A stretch of 64,000 bases of DNA from an uncultured Lachnospiraceae bacterium (GTDB lineage: Bacteria; Bacillota; Clostridia; Lachnospirales; Lachnospiraceae): positions 374,116-438,115 of the forward strand of contig CAJULG010000001.1 in NCBI GenBank assembly GCA_910587045.1. Direction: 5' to 3'. Both the position numbers and the translations under genes were made by a program. Positions 1 through 9,073 of the stretch are shown here, piece after piece; position 1 is the stretch's first letter; the number at the start of each line of letters is the position of its first letter. The notes under the pieces are model-generated. The model had not been told where the DNA came from. It saw only the letters and a list, made by a program, of their open reading frames with translations, and made no database searches.

Positions 1-388
1 CTCTTAACTTAGCAATATCCTTTTTATCTTCTATCAGGATATGTTGAGTTGTAAAATCCTCCCGATATGCTACTCCGACAACACAACCATGCTCTTCCAG
101 AATTACATTTGCCAGACATTCAAATACTCCGCCGGAAGAAGATCGAATGCGTATATCATCCTCTGCCATAAAAGCATAGCAGTCAGGCTTCTCCTCATTA
201 GAAAAGACAGGGTGGTTCACAGGGCAATAATCCCTGCATAAATTACAATCTACACAAAGTGTTTTATCTATTATCGGTTTATAGAAACCATCCTTATCCA
301 ACTGCATTTTAATTGCATGATTTGAACAAATATCAGCACAGGCACCACATCCGGTACATTTTTTTGGCAATCCATGTTTCTTCATCAT
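1..388 (-). CDS. Coenzyme F420 hydrogenase/dehydrogenase beta-subunit-like iron-sulfur protein (3' part outside window)
   Basis: Only the first 129 codons are inside the window. The N-terminus carries two 4Fe-4S motifs, C11-x2-C14-x2-C17-x3-C21 and C45-x2-C48-x2-C51-x3-C55-P, followed by a 'SSGGVFECLA' stretch typical of the F420-hydrogenase beta-subunit N-terminal domain. AGAGGAG precedes tandem ATGs at 388 and 385; I took the first. It is the last visible gene of the polysaccharide operon. Proteins of this family are often found in surface-polysaccharide clusters next to polysaccharide pyruvyl transferases, so a redox role in sugar modification is an inference. The exact substrate cannot be read. 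Confidence 0.85.
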   Translation of the reverse strand, partial: MMKKHGLPKKCTGCGACADICSNHAIKMQLDKDGFYKPIIDKTLCVDCNLCRDYCPVNHPVFSNEEKPDCYAFMAEDDIRIRSSSGGVFECLANVILEEHGCVVGVAYREDFTTQHILIEDKKDIAKLR

Positions 389-403
389 TCTTTCTCCTCT
401 AAA

Positions 404-2215
404 TCAAATACCAAGATATTCTTTCCAGAATTCTATACTCATTATCTCATCTTTTCGCTTTTCATATTCTTTACAGACTTTGTCATAATATTTTCTCGTT
501 TTCTGTACTAATTTCATATAAGCTTTCCCTAATGCTATCATTTCCTTCCTGCTATAATATGTTTCAAACCCCTTTTTACTTGTAATATCATAGTTTAATG
601 CTCTCGAAGCATGATGGAAATAAGCAATATGCGGATTAATGACTGGTACAATAACTGTCCTGGTCACTTTTCCCAAAAAACCATTCAATGTAAGTTTTCG
701 TCTCAATTGCTGTTTCCTACTTTCGCAAAATTGCAATGTCTTTTCATATTCCGGATAGGAAAATGCAATATCAAGTTCATCAACATACTGTAATCTGTAT
801 CCATGTTCTATCACCCATTGATTTAATTCTTCTCCATCCTGATTCTTTAACCAGTCAATTCCTTTCATAAAATCATCTATTCCCTGCAAAAGCAACCATG
901 CATTTTTATAACGAAGTGTAAAAACCTCATGAAAAAATTCCATGCGAAAATCTTTTATAAATTTTAATCTGTCATACGACAAATTACGAACTGCATTATC
1001 AATCAATCGATTTCTAAAAATGTAATAATACATAGCAGAATTGTATTTAAATTCAAAAGGTTCATGCCAGACACAAATTCCATTCACCAAAATTAATCGC
1101 GTCATATTTCGCAATCCATACTCAACATCATCACCACGAATGAAAATTGGAAGTGGTAAATTATCATCTCCTAATAAAAACATTGGAATTGTACAATACC
1201 ACCATGCGTTGAATTCAGCCTTTTCCTCAAATTCATTATATAGACAGGCATCTAAAGTCCTAAGATCGAGTCCTTGCTTCATACTAATCAGGTTTCCGTT
1301 ATTCCAAACAGCGCCAGCCTCTGTCTGATACCATTGATTATCTGTTCGTAGCATTGCCCCACCAATATAACTATCCTGATATTGTGGTTTTAATAGTGTT
1401 AGCAGTCTATATGTACGATAGATAGATTCAGGTTGAATAACTACATCATCATCCATCAGAATTACATGTGTTATTTTTTTATGAAATCGTTTCGCTTCAA
1501 TTAATCCTCTTGTAAATCCTCCGCTTCCTCCCAAATTCTTGTTTTGATAAACATGAATGTGTTCATGCTTTAACTGTGAAAGATCCAATGTGCCTCCATT
1601 ATCAGAGATTAGAATATCTAAATTGTGATATAGTTCAGAATTTGGATTTTCCAATAATTCTTTTCCTATCTGTTTCATGTTCTTATAAATGTACTTTTCT
1701 CTCTTAAAAGTACATATAATGATCGCTAATGCCACCAGTTTCTTCCGTTCTTCCGATTCTTCCGAAAAATAGTATCCCTCATGAAACTCTGATCCATCCT
1801 TAAGTGATGTTATACTAAAAGCATACATTCCCTGATCATATTCCGTATCGAATTTTATAAAAACCGTTTCTAATTTTCCCCTTGTATTAATATATTTTTC
1901 TCCAACAGTCTTTGAAAGAATCTGATTCACTTGCTTTTCTCTGTACAAAAGTGAGAGTCGGAATTTTCCTCTTACCATTATCGCCACACCCACATTACTA
2001 ATTAAAGTATATTTCAACCATTTTCCAATAGAAAAGCCGTTAAAATATGTATCAAAACATATATCAGCATCTTTATTTAAAACAATATAAGCATCCGGAA
2101 AAAAATATTTAACATTACCATATCGACGAAAAAATAGTAATTCTTCTGTACAGTTTTCAGTTGACGGATAAATAATGTTTTGCAATTTTAAAATCTTTTT
2201 TTTATCTTCCTGCAT
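404..2215 (-). CDS. GlfT2-like galactofuranosyltransferase (GT2 family), copy B
   Basis: A 603-residue glycosyltransferase with the layout of mycobacterial GlfT2: an N-terminal beta-rich region, then a GT-A fold. Visible marks are IICTFKRE near 166, NLGGSGGF near 227, the metal-binding D255-D256-D257, a WWY pair near 338, GDDVEYG near 361 (likely catalytic Asp) and VWHEPF near 382. The family adds galactofuranose from UDP-Galf. The ATG at 2215 follows GAGG by 8 nt and sits 10 nt after the previous stop; a more upstream ATG at 2284 would run into the preceding gene. It is a paralogue of the gene at 2226-3662. The coding sequence is clearly A+T-rich compared with genes beyond 3.7 kb. The exact sugar is inferred. 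Confidence 0.85.
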   Translation of the reverse strand: MQEDKKKILKLQNIIYPSTENCTEELLFFRRYGNVKYFFPDAYIVLNKDADICFDTYFNGFSIGKWLKYTLISNVGVAIMVRGKFRLSLLYREKQVNQILSKTVGEKYINTRGKLETVFIKFDTEYDQGMYAFSITSLKDGSEFHEGYYFSEESEERKKLVALAIIICTFKREKYIYKNMKQIGKELLENPNSELYHNLDILISDNGGTLDLSQLKHEHIHVYQNKNLGGSGGFTRGLIEAKRFHKKITHVILMDDDVVIQPESIYRTYRLLTLLKPQYQDSYIGGAMLRTDNQWYQTEAGAVWNNGNLISMKQGLDLRTLDACLYNEFEEKAEFNAWWYCTIPMFLLGDDNLPLPIFIRGDDVEYGLRNMTRLILVNGICVWHEPFEFKYNSAMYYYIFRNRLIDNAVRNLSYDRLKFIKDFRMEFFHEVFTLRYKNAWLLLQGIDDFMKGIDWLKNQDGEELNQWVIEHGYRLQYVDELDIAFSYPEYEKTLQFCESRKQQLRRKLTLNGFLGKVTRTVIVPVINPHIAYFHHASRALNYDITSKKGFETYYSRKEMIALGKAYMKLVQKTRKYYDKVCKEYEKRKDEIMSIEFWKEYLGI

Positions 2216-2225
2216 TATCCCAACC

Positions 2226-3662
2226 TCATTTCTCCTTATATTTTCCTTTGAACTTAATTGCTGCATACCTCCATAAAATCGCATTCCTCCATTTCATTCC
2301 CTTTTGTTTCAGCATATACTTATGATATATTTCTGAATTTATTTTTTTCAGCCAGCTCAATCCTTTCATATAATCCAGGAATCCCTGAATTATCATATAT
2401 TCAGTTATCCAGTCTTTACTTAAATGAGATTCGCTAATTGCTGCCTTCCATTCTTGGAATATAATAGCTTTGTCATTTCTTAATCCGTAATATTCATTAA
2501 CAAACAATGAATTTCTTGTATCATAATATTTAATAATTGGTGACTGACGATATTCATACGTTTCATGCCACACCTGAATTCCGTTAAGCACAATTGGGCT
2601 ACCACCATGCCTAAGTCCATATTCAACATCATCACAATGCAAAAAAAAGGGAAGCGGATCATTTTCTTTTACAAATCCCATTGGAAAACACGCAAACCAC
2701 CAACCAGAATATTCTCCGATTAAATCATTCATTTCTAATAAGTGATTTGTCTCTGTCATATCCATATTTTTACCTATATGTATAAGATGTCCTTCATTCC
2801 AAATTTCGACTGCTGTATATTGTATTCCCTTTTTATCCATGCGGAACATCCTTCCAGCAATTACTTCTTTCTGATATTCTTCCTTCAGATAACTCAGTAA
2901 TGCAAATAAGCGATAAAAGGATTCCATCATAAACTCTACATCATCATCCATAAAAATAACGTTTGTAGTTCCAAAACCTGTTCTTTTTCTAACTTCTTTT
3001 ATTCCTCTAAGAAACCCGCCTGATCCTCCTGTATTGGAGTTATGCAACAAAAAAATGTTATGATCTGTCCTCTCCTCCAATTCTGACGCATTATCTATCA
3101 CAATAACCTGCATTCTTTTATACAAAATACTTTTAGGATTATAAAATTCACTATTTTCCAGTTTTTTTATATTATTAAGCAGTTGTTCTTTTCGATGATA
3201 AGTGCATATAATATGACTAATATATATCACTCTTCTTTCAATTAAAGCAGTGTAGTAACCGGCCTCTGTTATCACAACATCTGAATACGCCTCCACTTTA
3301 TAATAAATTTTCCCTCCTAAAAAACCTTTCAATCTATAATTAAATAGAACTGTCAGTTCCCTCATTTCATTTTCCGTATTAAATTCAATCTCCTGCATTT
3401 TCCTTTCTTCATCCTTTGTCCATAAAAACAAACAAATTTTTCCCACCCCTGACAAAATCAACCTCAATCTCCAGGATTCCATTCCTGTATATCGATTCCA
3501 GACATCCATATCAAATAAATTCAAATATGTTTTTGTAGTCACAGAAGAATCTTTTTTTATATACAATTTGTTATCATTAACTTCTACCCTCCCCCTTTTT
3601 CTAAAGTACATTTTCTCCTCATTACATACATCATCACAAAAAATTGTTGATTGTAATCTCAT
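2226..3662 (-). CDS. GlfT2-like galactofuranosyltransferase (GT2 family), copy A
   Basis: A 478-residue paralogue of the next gene, about 125 residues shorter, mostly at the C-terminus. Key motifs are ICTYHRK near 152, NTGGSGGF near 210, the triad D239-D240-D241, G-W-W near 320, CDDVEYG near 343 and VWHETYEY near 364. I chose ATG 3662 because its N-terminus (MRLQSTIF) lines up with that of the paralogue and an AAAGGA lies 8-10 nt upstream. ATG 3707 is possible but would overlap the ATPase gene. Two such enzymes in tandem suggest alternating linkages or priming plus polymerisation, as GlfT1/GlfT2 do; that is inference. Confidence 0.84.
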   Translation of the reverse strand: MRLQSTIFCDDVCNEEKMYFRKRGRVEVNDNKLYIKKDSSVTTKTYLNLFDMDVWNRYTGMESWRLRLILSGVGKICLFLWTKDEERKMQEIEFNTENEMRELTVLFNYRLKGFLGGKIYYKVEAYSDVVITEAGYYTALIERRVIYISHIICTYHRKEQLLNNIKKLENSEFYNPKSILYKRMQVIVIDNASELEERTDHNIFLLHNSNTGGSGGFLRGIKEVRKRTGFGTTNVIFMDDDVEFMMESFYRLFALLSYLKEEYQKEVIAGRMFRMDKKGIQYTAVEIWNEGHLIHIGKNMDMTETNHLLEMNDLIGEYSGWWFACFPMGFVKENDPLPFFLHCDDVEYGLRHGGSPIVLNGIQVWHETYEYRQSPIIKYYDTRNSLFVNEYYGLRNDKAIIFQEWKAAISESHLSKDWITEYMIIQGFLDYMKGLSWLKKINSEIYHKYMLKQKGMKWRNAILWRYAAIKFKGKYKEK

Positions 3663-3687
3663 TTTTCTATTTCCTTTTCGTATTAAT

Positions 3688-4518
3688 CTAGCTTCCACTC
3701 TTTCCATAAGCTGCACACACCTCCCTCGCCTCTCCCACCATCTGCAGCCTCCCCTTTTCAATCCACACCACCTTGGTACAATTCTCCAATATCGTCCCCA
3801 TACCATGCGACACCATCAGCACCGTACTCCCGCTGTGGATCATCTCCTTGATCCGCTTCAGGCTCTTCTTACGAAAGAATTCATCTCCCACACTCAGCAC
3901 CTCATCCAATATCAGGATCTCCGCCGCTTCCCCTGCTGTAGCAATTGCGAAGCCCAGTCTTGATACCATGCCACTGGAGAAGTTTTTCACCTTTTCCTCC
4001 ATGAAGCCCTGAAGCTCTGCAAACGCAACGATCCTTTCATAGTGCTCATCCAAAAACCTCTTACTGTATCCGATAATGGCACCATTCAGATATACATTTT
4101 CCCTCGCCGTAAGCTCTATATCAAAACCAGTACCCAGCGTCAGAATCTGGATCTTTCTCTTATCTACAATCACTCTTCCATCCGTCGGCTTCAATGCTCC
4201 TGCCACGATTTTAAGCAATGTACTCTTTCCGGAACCGTTGCTTCCGATGATCCCAACGATTTCCCCCTGATACACATCAAAGCTGACACAATTCAGTGCC
4301 AGAAAGTTCCGATATCCAGTTTGGTGCTTCAGCTTCTGGATCAAATAATCCTTTAATCCAGAAACATTACTTGTAGATATCCGAAACTGCATGGATACGG
4401 ATTCAACCCGGATCACCAGTTCCTTCCTCCAGCTATCCTCAAGCACCCGCTCTGCTTCGCTCAGCACTCGTCTCACTGTCTCGTCCAATTCTGTAGAATA
4501 TATCTCCAACGCATCCAT
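3688..4518 (-). CDS. Polysaccharide/teichoic-acid ABC exporter, ATP-binding protein (Wzt/TagH type)
   Basis: A 276-residue nucleotide-binding subunit. Walker A GSNGSGKST is at 92-100, the signature motif FSSGMVSRL near 180, Walker B ILILDEV at 201-207, and a switch His lies in VSHG. The N-terminal strand leading into ALNCVSFDVYQGEIVGIIG is typical of Wzt/TagH proteins. It lacks the long C-terminal glycan-binding domain of O-antigen Wzt, so substrate recognition must lie elsewhere. ATG 4518 has AAGGAGG about 14 nt upstream, which is a long spacing. It pairs with the permease at 4550-5557 to export the lipid-linked glycan built by the neighbouring transferases. Confidence 0.9.
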   Translation of the reverse strand: MDALEIYSTELDETVRRVLSEAERVLEDSWRKELVIRVESVSMQFRISTSNVSGLKDYLIQKLKHQTGYRNFLALNCVSFDVYQGEIVGIIGSNGSGKSTLLKIVAGALKPTDGRVIVDKRKIQILTLGTGFDIELTARENVYLNGAIIGYSKRFLDEHYERIVAFAELQGFMEEKVKNFSSGMVSRLGFAIATAGEAAEILILDEVLSVGDEFFRKKSLKRIKEMIHSGSTVLMVSHGMGTILENCTKVVWIEKGRLQMVGEAREVCAAYGKSGS

Positions 4519-4549
4519 ATAGAAATTATCCACCTCCTTCTTTTGATGT

Positions 4550-5557
4550 TTACAGCTTCTGCATAACCAGATTCTGTTTTCTCCGGAAGAATCGGAAGCC
4601 GAATATAAAGCTAAGCCCTGCTGCAGCAATAAGCTTTATCCATACCACATAATCCGGCATCCGGCCATACATGACACATTCCCGCGCAATATATACGGAC
4701 AGATATATTGGATTAAAGCTGATAACCGCCTGCATAATCTCCGGCAAGGCATCCGCCGGATAAAATATCGCAGACAGATACATCCATAAGGTCAGCAAAA
4801 TCCCATATAAGTACTTAATATCTGCAAAAAACACATATGCAATGGAAAGAAAATAGCTGATTCCCGCTGCAAACAGCAACACAAGCAACACATCAATTGG
4901 AAACAGCAACATCGTCCAGACCGGCTGAATATGAAATACGACCAGCATACATATATAAGCAGCAAACGTATACCCGAAATTTACAAGAGCGGTATAGACC
5001 CTAGACAGTACAAAGGTCTGCTTCGGCAATTTTGATTTCAAAAGCAGGCTCTTATTATCCACCAGGGCAGTCATTGCCGCATTTGTTGCACTGCTGAACA
5101 GATTCCAGATAATACTTCCCGTCAGATAATATATTGGATAATTATCAATCGCACGCCGGAACATAGTAGAGAAGATCAGTGACATTACTGCCATAGTCAG
5201 CAATGGATTCAACACACTCCAGATAATCCCCAGATAGCTTCTTGCATACTTGCGTTTGATTTCTCTGGCAGTCAGTTCCCGAATTACAAAAAAATACTGA
5301 CTCTGATGCCTGTCCTCCTCTCCCTTTTCCTCTATATCTTCCTCTGATATGTCAATCCCTTGAACATATCGCAGACCCAGACAGGCCAGGATAAACAGCA
5401 GAACAATAACTGCAAATAGCAGAAGCGACCACTCAGAATGCAAATAATCAGTTATCCCTGTATGAACTGCGGAATGAACCGGATTTCCTCTGTATTCTGC
5501 AATGCATATAAATTTTCCAATACCCTTCATGTCTCTTAACCCTGCTTCTGTTTTCAT
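4550..5557 (-). CDS. Polysaccharide ABC exporter permease (ABC-2, Wzm/TagG type)
   Basis: A 335-residue membrane protein. It has an extra N-terminal hydrophobic helix near 43-63 (WSLLLFAVIVLLFILACLGL), an acidic linker, then the ABC-2 core with the conserved REIKRKYARSYLGIIWSVLNPLL entry segment and about six membrane helices. The usual family length is nearer 260-270, so the first roughly 70 residues are an addition. The start at 5557 has only a weak GGAAG site; ATG 5530 is an alternative. It forms the export channel with the adjacent ATPase. Confidence 0.88.
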   Translation of the reverse strand: MKTEAGLRDMKGIGKFICIAEYRGNPVHSAVHTGITDYLHSEWSLLLFAVIVLLFILACLGLRYVQGIDISEEDIEEKGEEDRHQSQYFFVIRELTAREIKRKYARSYLGIIWSVLNPLLTMAVMSLIFSTMFRRAIDNYPIYYLTGSIIWNLFSSATNAAMTALVDNKSLLLKSKLPKQTFVLSRVYTALVNFGYTFAAYICMLVVFHIQPVWTMLLFPIDVLLVLLFAAGISYFLSIAYVFFADIKYLYGILLTLWMYLSAIFYPADALPEIMQAVISFNPIYLSVYIARECVMYGRMPDYVVWIKLIAAAGLSFIFGFRFFRRKQNLVMQKL

Positions 5558-5582
5558 TTGTTACCGCTTCCGCCCGCTTTCC

Positions 5583-6986
5583 TCAGACTCCAAACTGTTT
5601 TCGGAGATAAACAACTGTTTTATACCAGCGGATATGCTTAAGCTCCTCCCGAATCCTTCTCTTTTTCCGGCCGGGAGGAATACTGATCCGGCTGACTGCT
5701 CGGACTGCACTACCCTCCAGCCAGGCACTTTCATGAATACTCTGCTTTTCTATCCCCATAATAATCAATAACTTATTCCACAACCGCTGCTCCCGTATCT
5801 GTGCCAGTGTCAGATCTGCCGCCACTCTTTGATGGTCATGATCCAGAAGATCATCTGAAAAATAATTATCTCCGTAACATGCCAGTTCCAGTGCAGTGGG
5901 CTTCGCCATAAACGGTGTCAACAATTTCTGAGCCAATTCGGTGCGATCCGATATAGTAACAGGATGATACTCCTTCAAAAACATCCGAAGCACTTTTATA
6001 TTTCTTTTAATTTGCTTGTGATTTGGATTGCTGTTTTCCTTTTTCACTGCCATATATCCTTCCGATTCCCGAATATATCCGATCACCATTCCCTCTGGAG
6101 AAGACACGATCGTCTCAAACAGAGAGTTGCTAAAGTTCGTCTTACGCCTTATCCCCTTTCTATCTGAAAAATAGTAAGGGTGAAATTGATTCCGCTTCCT
6201 TTGTCGGGGCTGCTCATACATTCCAAAATAGTACCCCTCCAGGGATATATCCTCTGAAACACTTTTTACCAGAGCTTCAATAGAATTCTGAAGTGTTCCG
6301 ATCCAACCGCTATCTACCAGTGCATAAGGAATCGGATCACATAGCCCCTCCTGCTTCAGATATCCTATTGCATCATCATAAGCCTGCAACGAATGACTCC
6401 TCATATAATTCCGGATCTGCTTACTTTTCTGTATATGCTTGTACAGTCTCCGGATTTGCGGATAATTCAACATTCGGCCTGTCATTCTTTCCCAGCCAAT
6501 TTCCCGGATCACATTCTGAATTTCCTCATTTGTCAACGCTCCCCGCCTTAAAATCTTCTCAACTGTGACATTGATTCCGCCAAAAAAAATACTGGCAAGT
6601 CCCTGCTCTAAATCCAGATGATATCCAGGTACCCGCATAGAATATCTGGATACCTGTAAATATCGGCACTCTATCGGGAGGTTCCCTTGCTCAACCATCT
6701 CCTGCGCGATCAGATACATCTGATACCCATCACGGCTCAAGAAATACAATCGTCTTTTTCCATTCTGTTCTGCATGTCTTAAAACCCATCTGACATATTC
6801 CACTAACGGGGGAACGATCACCATAAGGTATAACCGTTCATCCGCTTTCAGCCTATGTATTCTATCAATCCTGCGAATGGCCTCCCAATAGTCAGGATAC
6901 TGCCTTAATATCCTCTCATACTGTTCCATCCGGTTATTTCTCCTTTTCTGCCAGTTCTTCCGGTTTATCACAACCCTGACCTCCAT
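5583..6986 (-). CDS. COG5610-like protein of polysaccharide clusters (predicted HAD-type)
   Basis: A 467-residue soluble protein with the segment RRLYFLSRDGYQMY near 79, matching the 'FLSRDG' signature of COG5610, a group predicted to be HAD-superfamily hydrolases and usually encoded among glycosyltransferases. A second recognisable patch is PYALVDSGWIGTLQNSIE. The C-terminus is basic. ATG 6986 follows GGGAGG at ideal spacing; the longer reading from 7043 would overlap the previous gene. I cannot assign a reaction. A role in glycan assembly or phosphoryl-sugar handling is inferred only from context. Confidence 0.7.
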   Translation of the reverse strand: MEVRVVINRKNWQKRRNNRMEQYERILRQYPDYWEAIRRIDRIHRLKADERLYLMVIVPPLVEYVRWVLRHAEQNGKRRLYFLSRDGYQMYLIAQEMVEQGNLPIECRYLQVSRYSMRVPGYHLDLEQGLASIFFGGINVTVEKILRRGALTNEEIQNVIREIGWERMTGRMLNYPQIRRLYKHIQKSKQIRNYMRSHSLQAYDDAIGYLKQEGLCDPIPYALVDSGWIGTLQNSIEALVKSVSEDISLEGYYFGMYEQPRQRKRNQFHPYYFSDRKGIRRKTNFSNSLFETIVSSPEGMVIGYIRESEGYMAVKKENSNPNHKQIKRNIKVLRMFLKEYHPVTISDRTELAQKLLTPFMAKPTALELACYGDNYFSDDLLDHDHQRVAADLTLAQIREQRLWNKLLIIMGIEKQSIHESAWLEGSAVRAVSRISIPPGRKKRRIREELKHIRWYKTVVYLRKQFGV

Positions 6987-7012
6987 GATTCCTCCCTGCC
7001 TCTTATCTGGTA

Positions 7013-7870
7013 TTATATAATCCTTTCGTTGGCTTCTATACACTCATACAGAACTTCTTCTTCCTGTAATGCACACTCTTTCCGCTTTACCACGCTCAAA
7101 ATTTCAGGAGGAACCATTCCCCCGACAATCGGACGAAGCACATAGAACCATCCTCTGGGAAATAAAATTCCCATCTGCTTAAATCCCCGATAACGGCATC
7201 CTGCCTCATTCCAGCGATGCTGCATGCTTCTTCTGCGATAAGACCGCTCATCTTCCCGATAGCAGAACAGATACTGCTGAATATTGGCTCCCCGGAGCCC
7301 CGCACATTCCAGCCGCATAAAAATTTCATAATCCTCACAGCGCAACATTTCTTTTGATTCCATATATCCTGCATTCTTTTCAAATATCTCCCTGCGGTAC
7401 ATGACAGTGGGATGAACATAAGGAGAATAACATAAATAATCATTTCTACCAGGCAGCGGCGGCATATCACGTCTCCCCCAGATTCCAATATTATCAAACA
7501 GCTCTGTATTACAGCCGCACCAAGCATATTTTGAATAACTATCTAAAAACTGTTTTTGAATCAGGATACGGTTTGGATAAGAAATATCATCTGCATCCAT
7601 TCTGGCTATATATTTTCCCTTTGCGATACCAATGCAGGCATTTAGAGAAAAGGCAAGACCATGATTCTTTTCCGTTCCGATCAGTTTTACTCGATCATCC
7701 AGTCTCTCTACCTCTCTTAACAATTCCGTTGCTTCCCTACCGGAACCATCATTGTAGATAATAAATTCAAAATCCTGAAATGTCTGATTCAAAATAGAAT
7801 TGACCGCATCCAGCAACTCTCTTCTGTTTCGTTGATTATAAACACCCATAATGACGGATATCTCCGGCAT
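7013..7870 (-). CDS. Family 2 glycosyltransferase
   Basis: A 285-residue GT2 enzyme with a GT-A fold. MPEISVIMGVYNQ opens the nucleotide-sugar domain, FEFIIYNDGSG follows, and ARMDADDISYPNR carries the DxD metal site near 95. HPTVMYRREIF and EDYEIFMRL supply the later acceptor-side and catalytic Asp motifs. The start at 7870 has AGGAGG at about 7 nt. It probably adds one sugar to the lipid-linked repeat in the cytoplasm before ABC export. Confidence 0.92.
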   Translation of the reverse strand: MPEISVIMGVYNQRNRRELLDAVNSILNQTFQDFEFIIYNDGSGREATELLREVERLDDRVKLIGTEKNHGLAFSLNACIGIAKGKYIARMDADDISYPNRILIQKQFLDSYSKYAWCGCNTELFDNIGIWGRRDMPPLPGRNDYLCYSPYVHPTVMYRREIFEKNAGYMESKEMLRCEDYEIFMRLECAGLRGANIQQYLFCYREDERSYRRRSMQHRWNEAGCRYRGFKQMGILFPRGWFYVLRPIVGGMVPPEILSVVKRKECALQEEEVLYECIEANERII

Positions 7871-7897
7871 ATGCTTCTCCTCCTGCCACTCTCTGGC

Positions 7898-9067
7898 TCA
7901 ATGTATATTTTCCTGCAAGCTACTTGCCTGGTCTGCTTTTCTGTAAATCTCCTGCATCCGAATTGCAGTCTCCTGAATACTAAACCGTTCTGCTGTTTGT
8001 CTGCATTCCCTTGACAATCTGCTGCGATACTCTGCATCTCCATACAGATACTCAATGGCACGCCGGAATGCAACTACGTTTTCAGCCGGACACACAATTC
8101 CATTTCCTCCATCTTCCGCATATTCTCTGGTTCCTCTGTTATCTGCAACGATCAAAGGAACTTCACACGCCAGAGCCTCTACTGCAGCAATACCCAGTCC
8201 TTCCCGAAGGGATGGAAAGGCAAACACATCCGCTGTCTGTAGAATCTCCTCCATATCTGTTCGATATCCCAGAAGACGTATATATTGCTCCAGATGCTTT
8301 TGTTTTATCAATTTCTCCAAAATCTTTTTTTCAGGCCCGGTTCCGCAAATGCTATAGTATATATCTGCATTTTTCATCTGTTCAATGGCCTCAATAACAA
8401 CCCTCTGATTCTTATTCTCATTTAGCTCTGCTGCAGTTACAATATGAAAGGCTTTCTCTGGTATACCCAGCTCCTTCCGTTTACTTTTTACCAGCTCCGG
8501 CCTATGATGAAATCGTTGCAGATCCACACCAACACCATGAATCTGTTTTACAAAGCCTCCTTTATTCAGATGAAAATCAGCGGCACGCAGATAATCCTCA
8601 CCATTAATCGTAACCAGTGCATCTGTCCATCTTGCCAGAAAACGTTCAACCGGATAAAAGCATAACCAGTTTTTAACCGGTGCGCCTTTATAAAAATGAA
8701 ACCCATGTGCTGTATAAATGACATAAGGTCTTTGCCTGCTTATTTTTGCTGCACATCGTCCTGCAGCACCACCCATTGGATTATGGCAGTGAATCATATT
8801 GATTTCTTCCTCATCAATGATCCTTCTTAACTGCAAAATGGCTTGTACATTTTTTCCCAGTCGTGCTGGTGATTTCTCAATATTGATCTGATGCAGGATG
8901 ATTCCCTTTGCCTCTAGTTCTTTTTTGTCAAAATAGTAAACAGGGTGATAAAAATTAGATGCATAATGCACCTCATACCCCATATGCTGTATCAGTTTCA
9001 CATCATTTTCCAGAAACTGTGGCAGGAATCCGCTGACTGTTGTTATGTATAAGACTTTCTTTTTCAC
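7898..9067 (-). CDS. Family 4 glycosyltransferase (EPS/capsule type)
   Basis: A 389-residue GT-B enzyme. The N-terminal Rossmann domain begins MKKKVLYITTVSGFLPQFLENDVKLI and contains YTAHGFHFYKGAP, typical of EpsD/CapM-like GT4 proteins. The C-terminal donor domain has the E-x7-E signature in PSLREGLGIAAVEALACEVPLI near 300. It is separated by 6 nt from the LCP gene upstream, so it is co-transcribed. In related clusters such enzymes transfer an early sugar to the undecaprenyl-linked primer. Confidence 0.93.
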   Translation of the reverse strand: MKKKVLYITTVSGFLPQFLENDVKLIQHMGYEVHYASNFYHPVYYFDKKELEAKGIILHQINIEKSPARLGKNVQAILQLRRIIDEEEINMIHCHNPMGGAAGRCAAKISRQRPYVIYTAHGFHFYKGAPVKNWLCFYPVERFLARWTDALVTINGEDYLRAADFHLNKGGFVKQIHGVGVDLQRFHHRPELVKSKRKELGIPEKAFHIVTAAELNENKNQRVVIEAIEQMKNADIYYSICGTGPEKKILEKLIKQKHLEQYIRLLGYRTDMEEILQTADVFAFPSLREGLGIAAVEALACEVPLIVADNRGTREYAEDGGNGIVCPAENVVAFRRAIEYLYGDAEYRSRLSRECRQTAERFSIQETAIRMQEIYRKADQASSLQENIH

Positions 9068-9073
9068 CTTATA

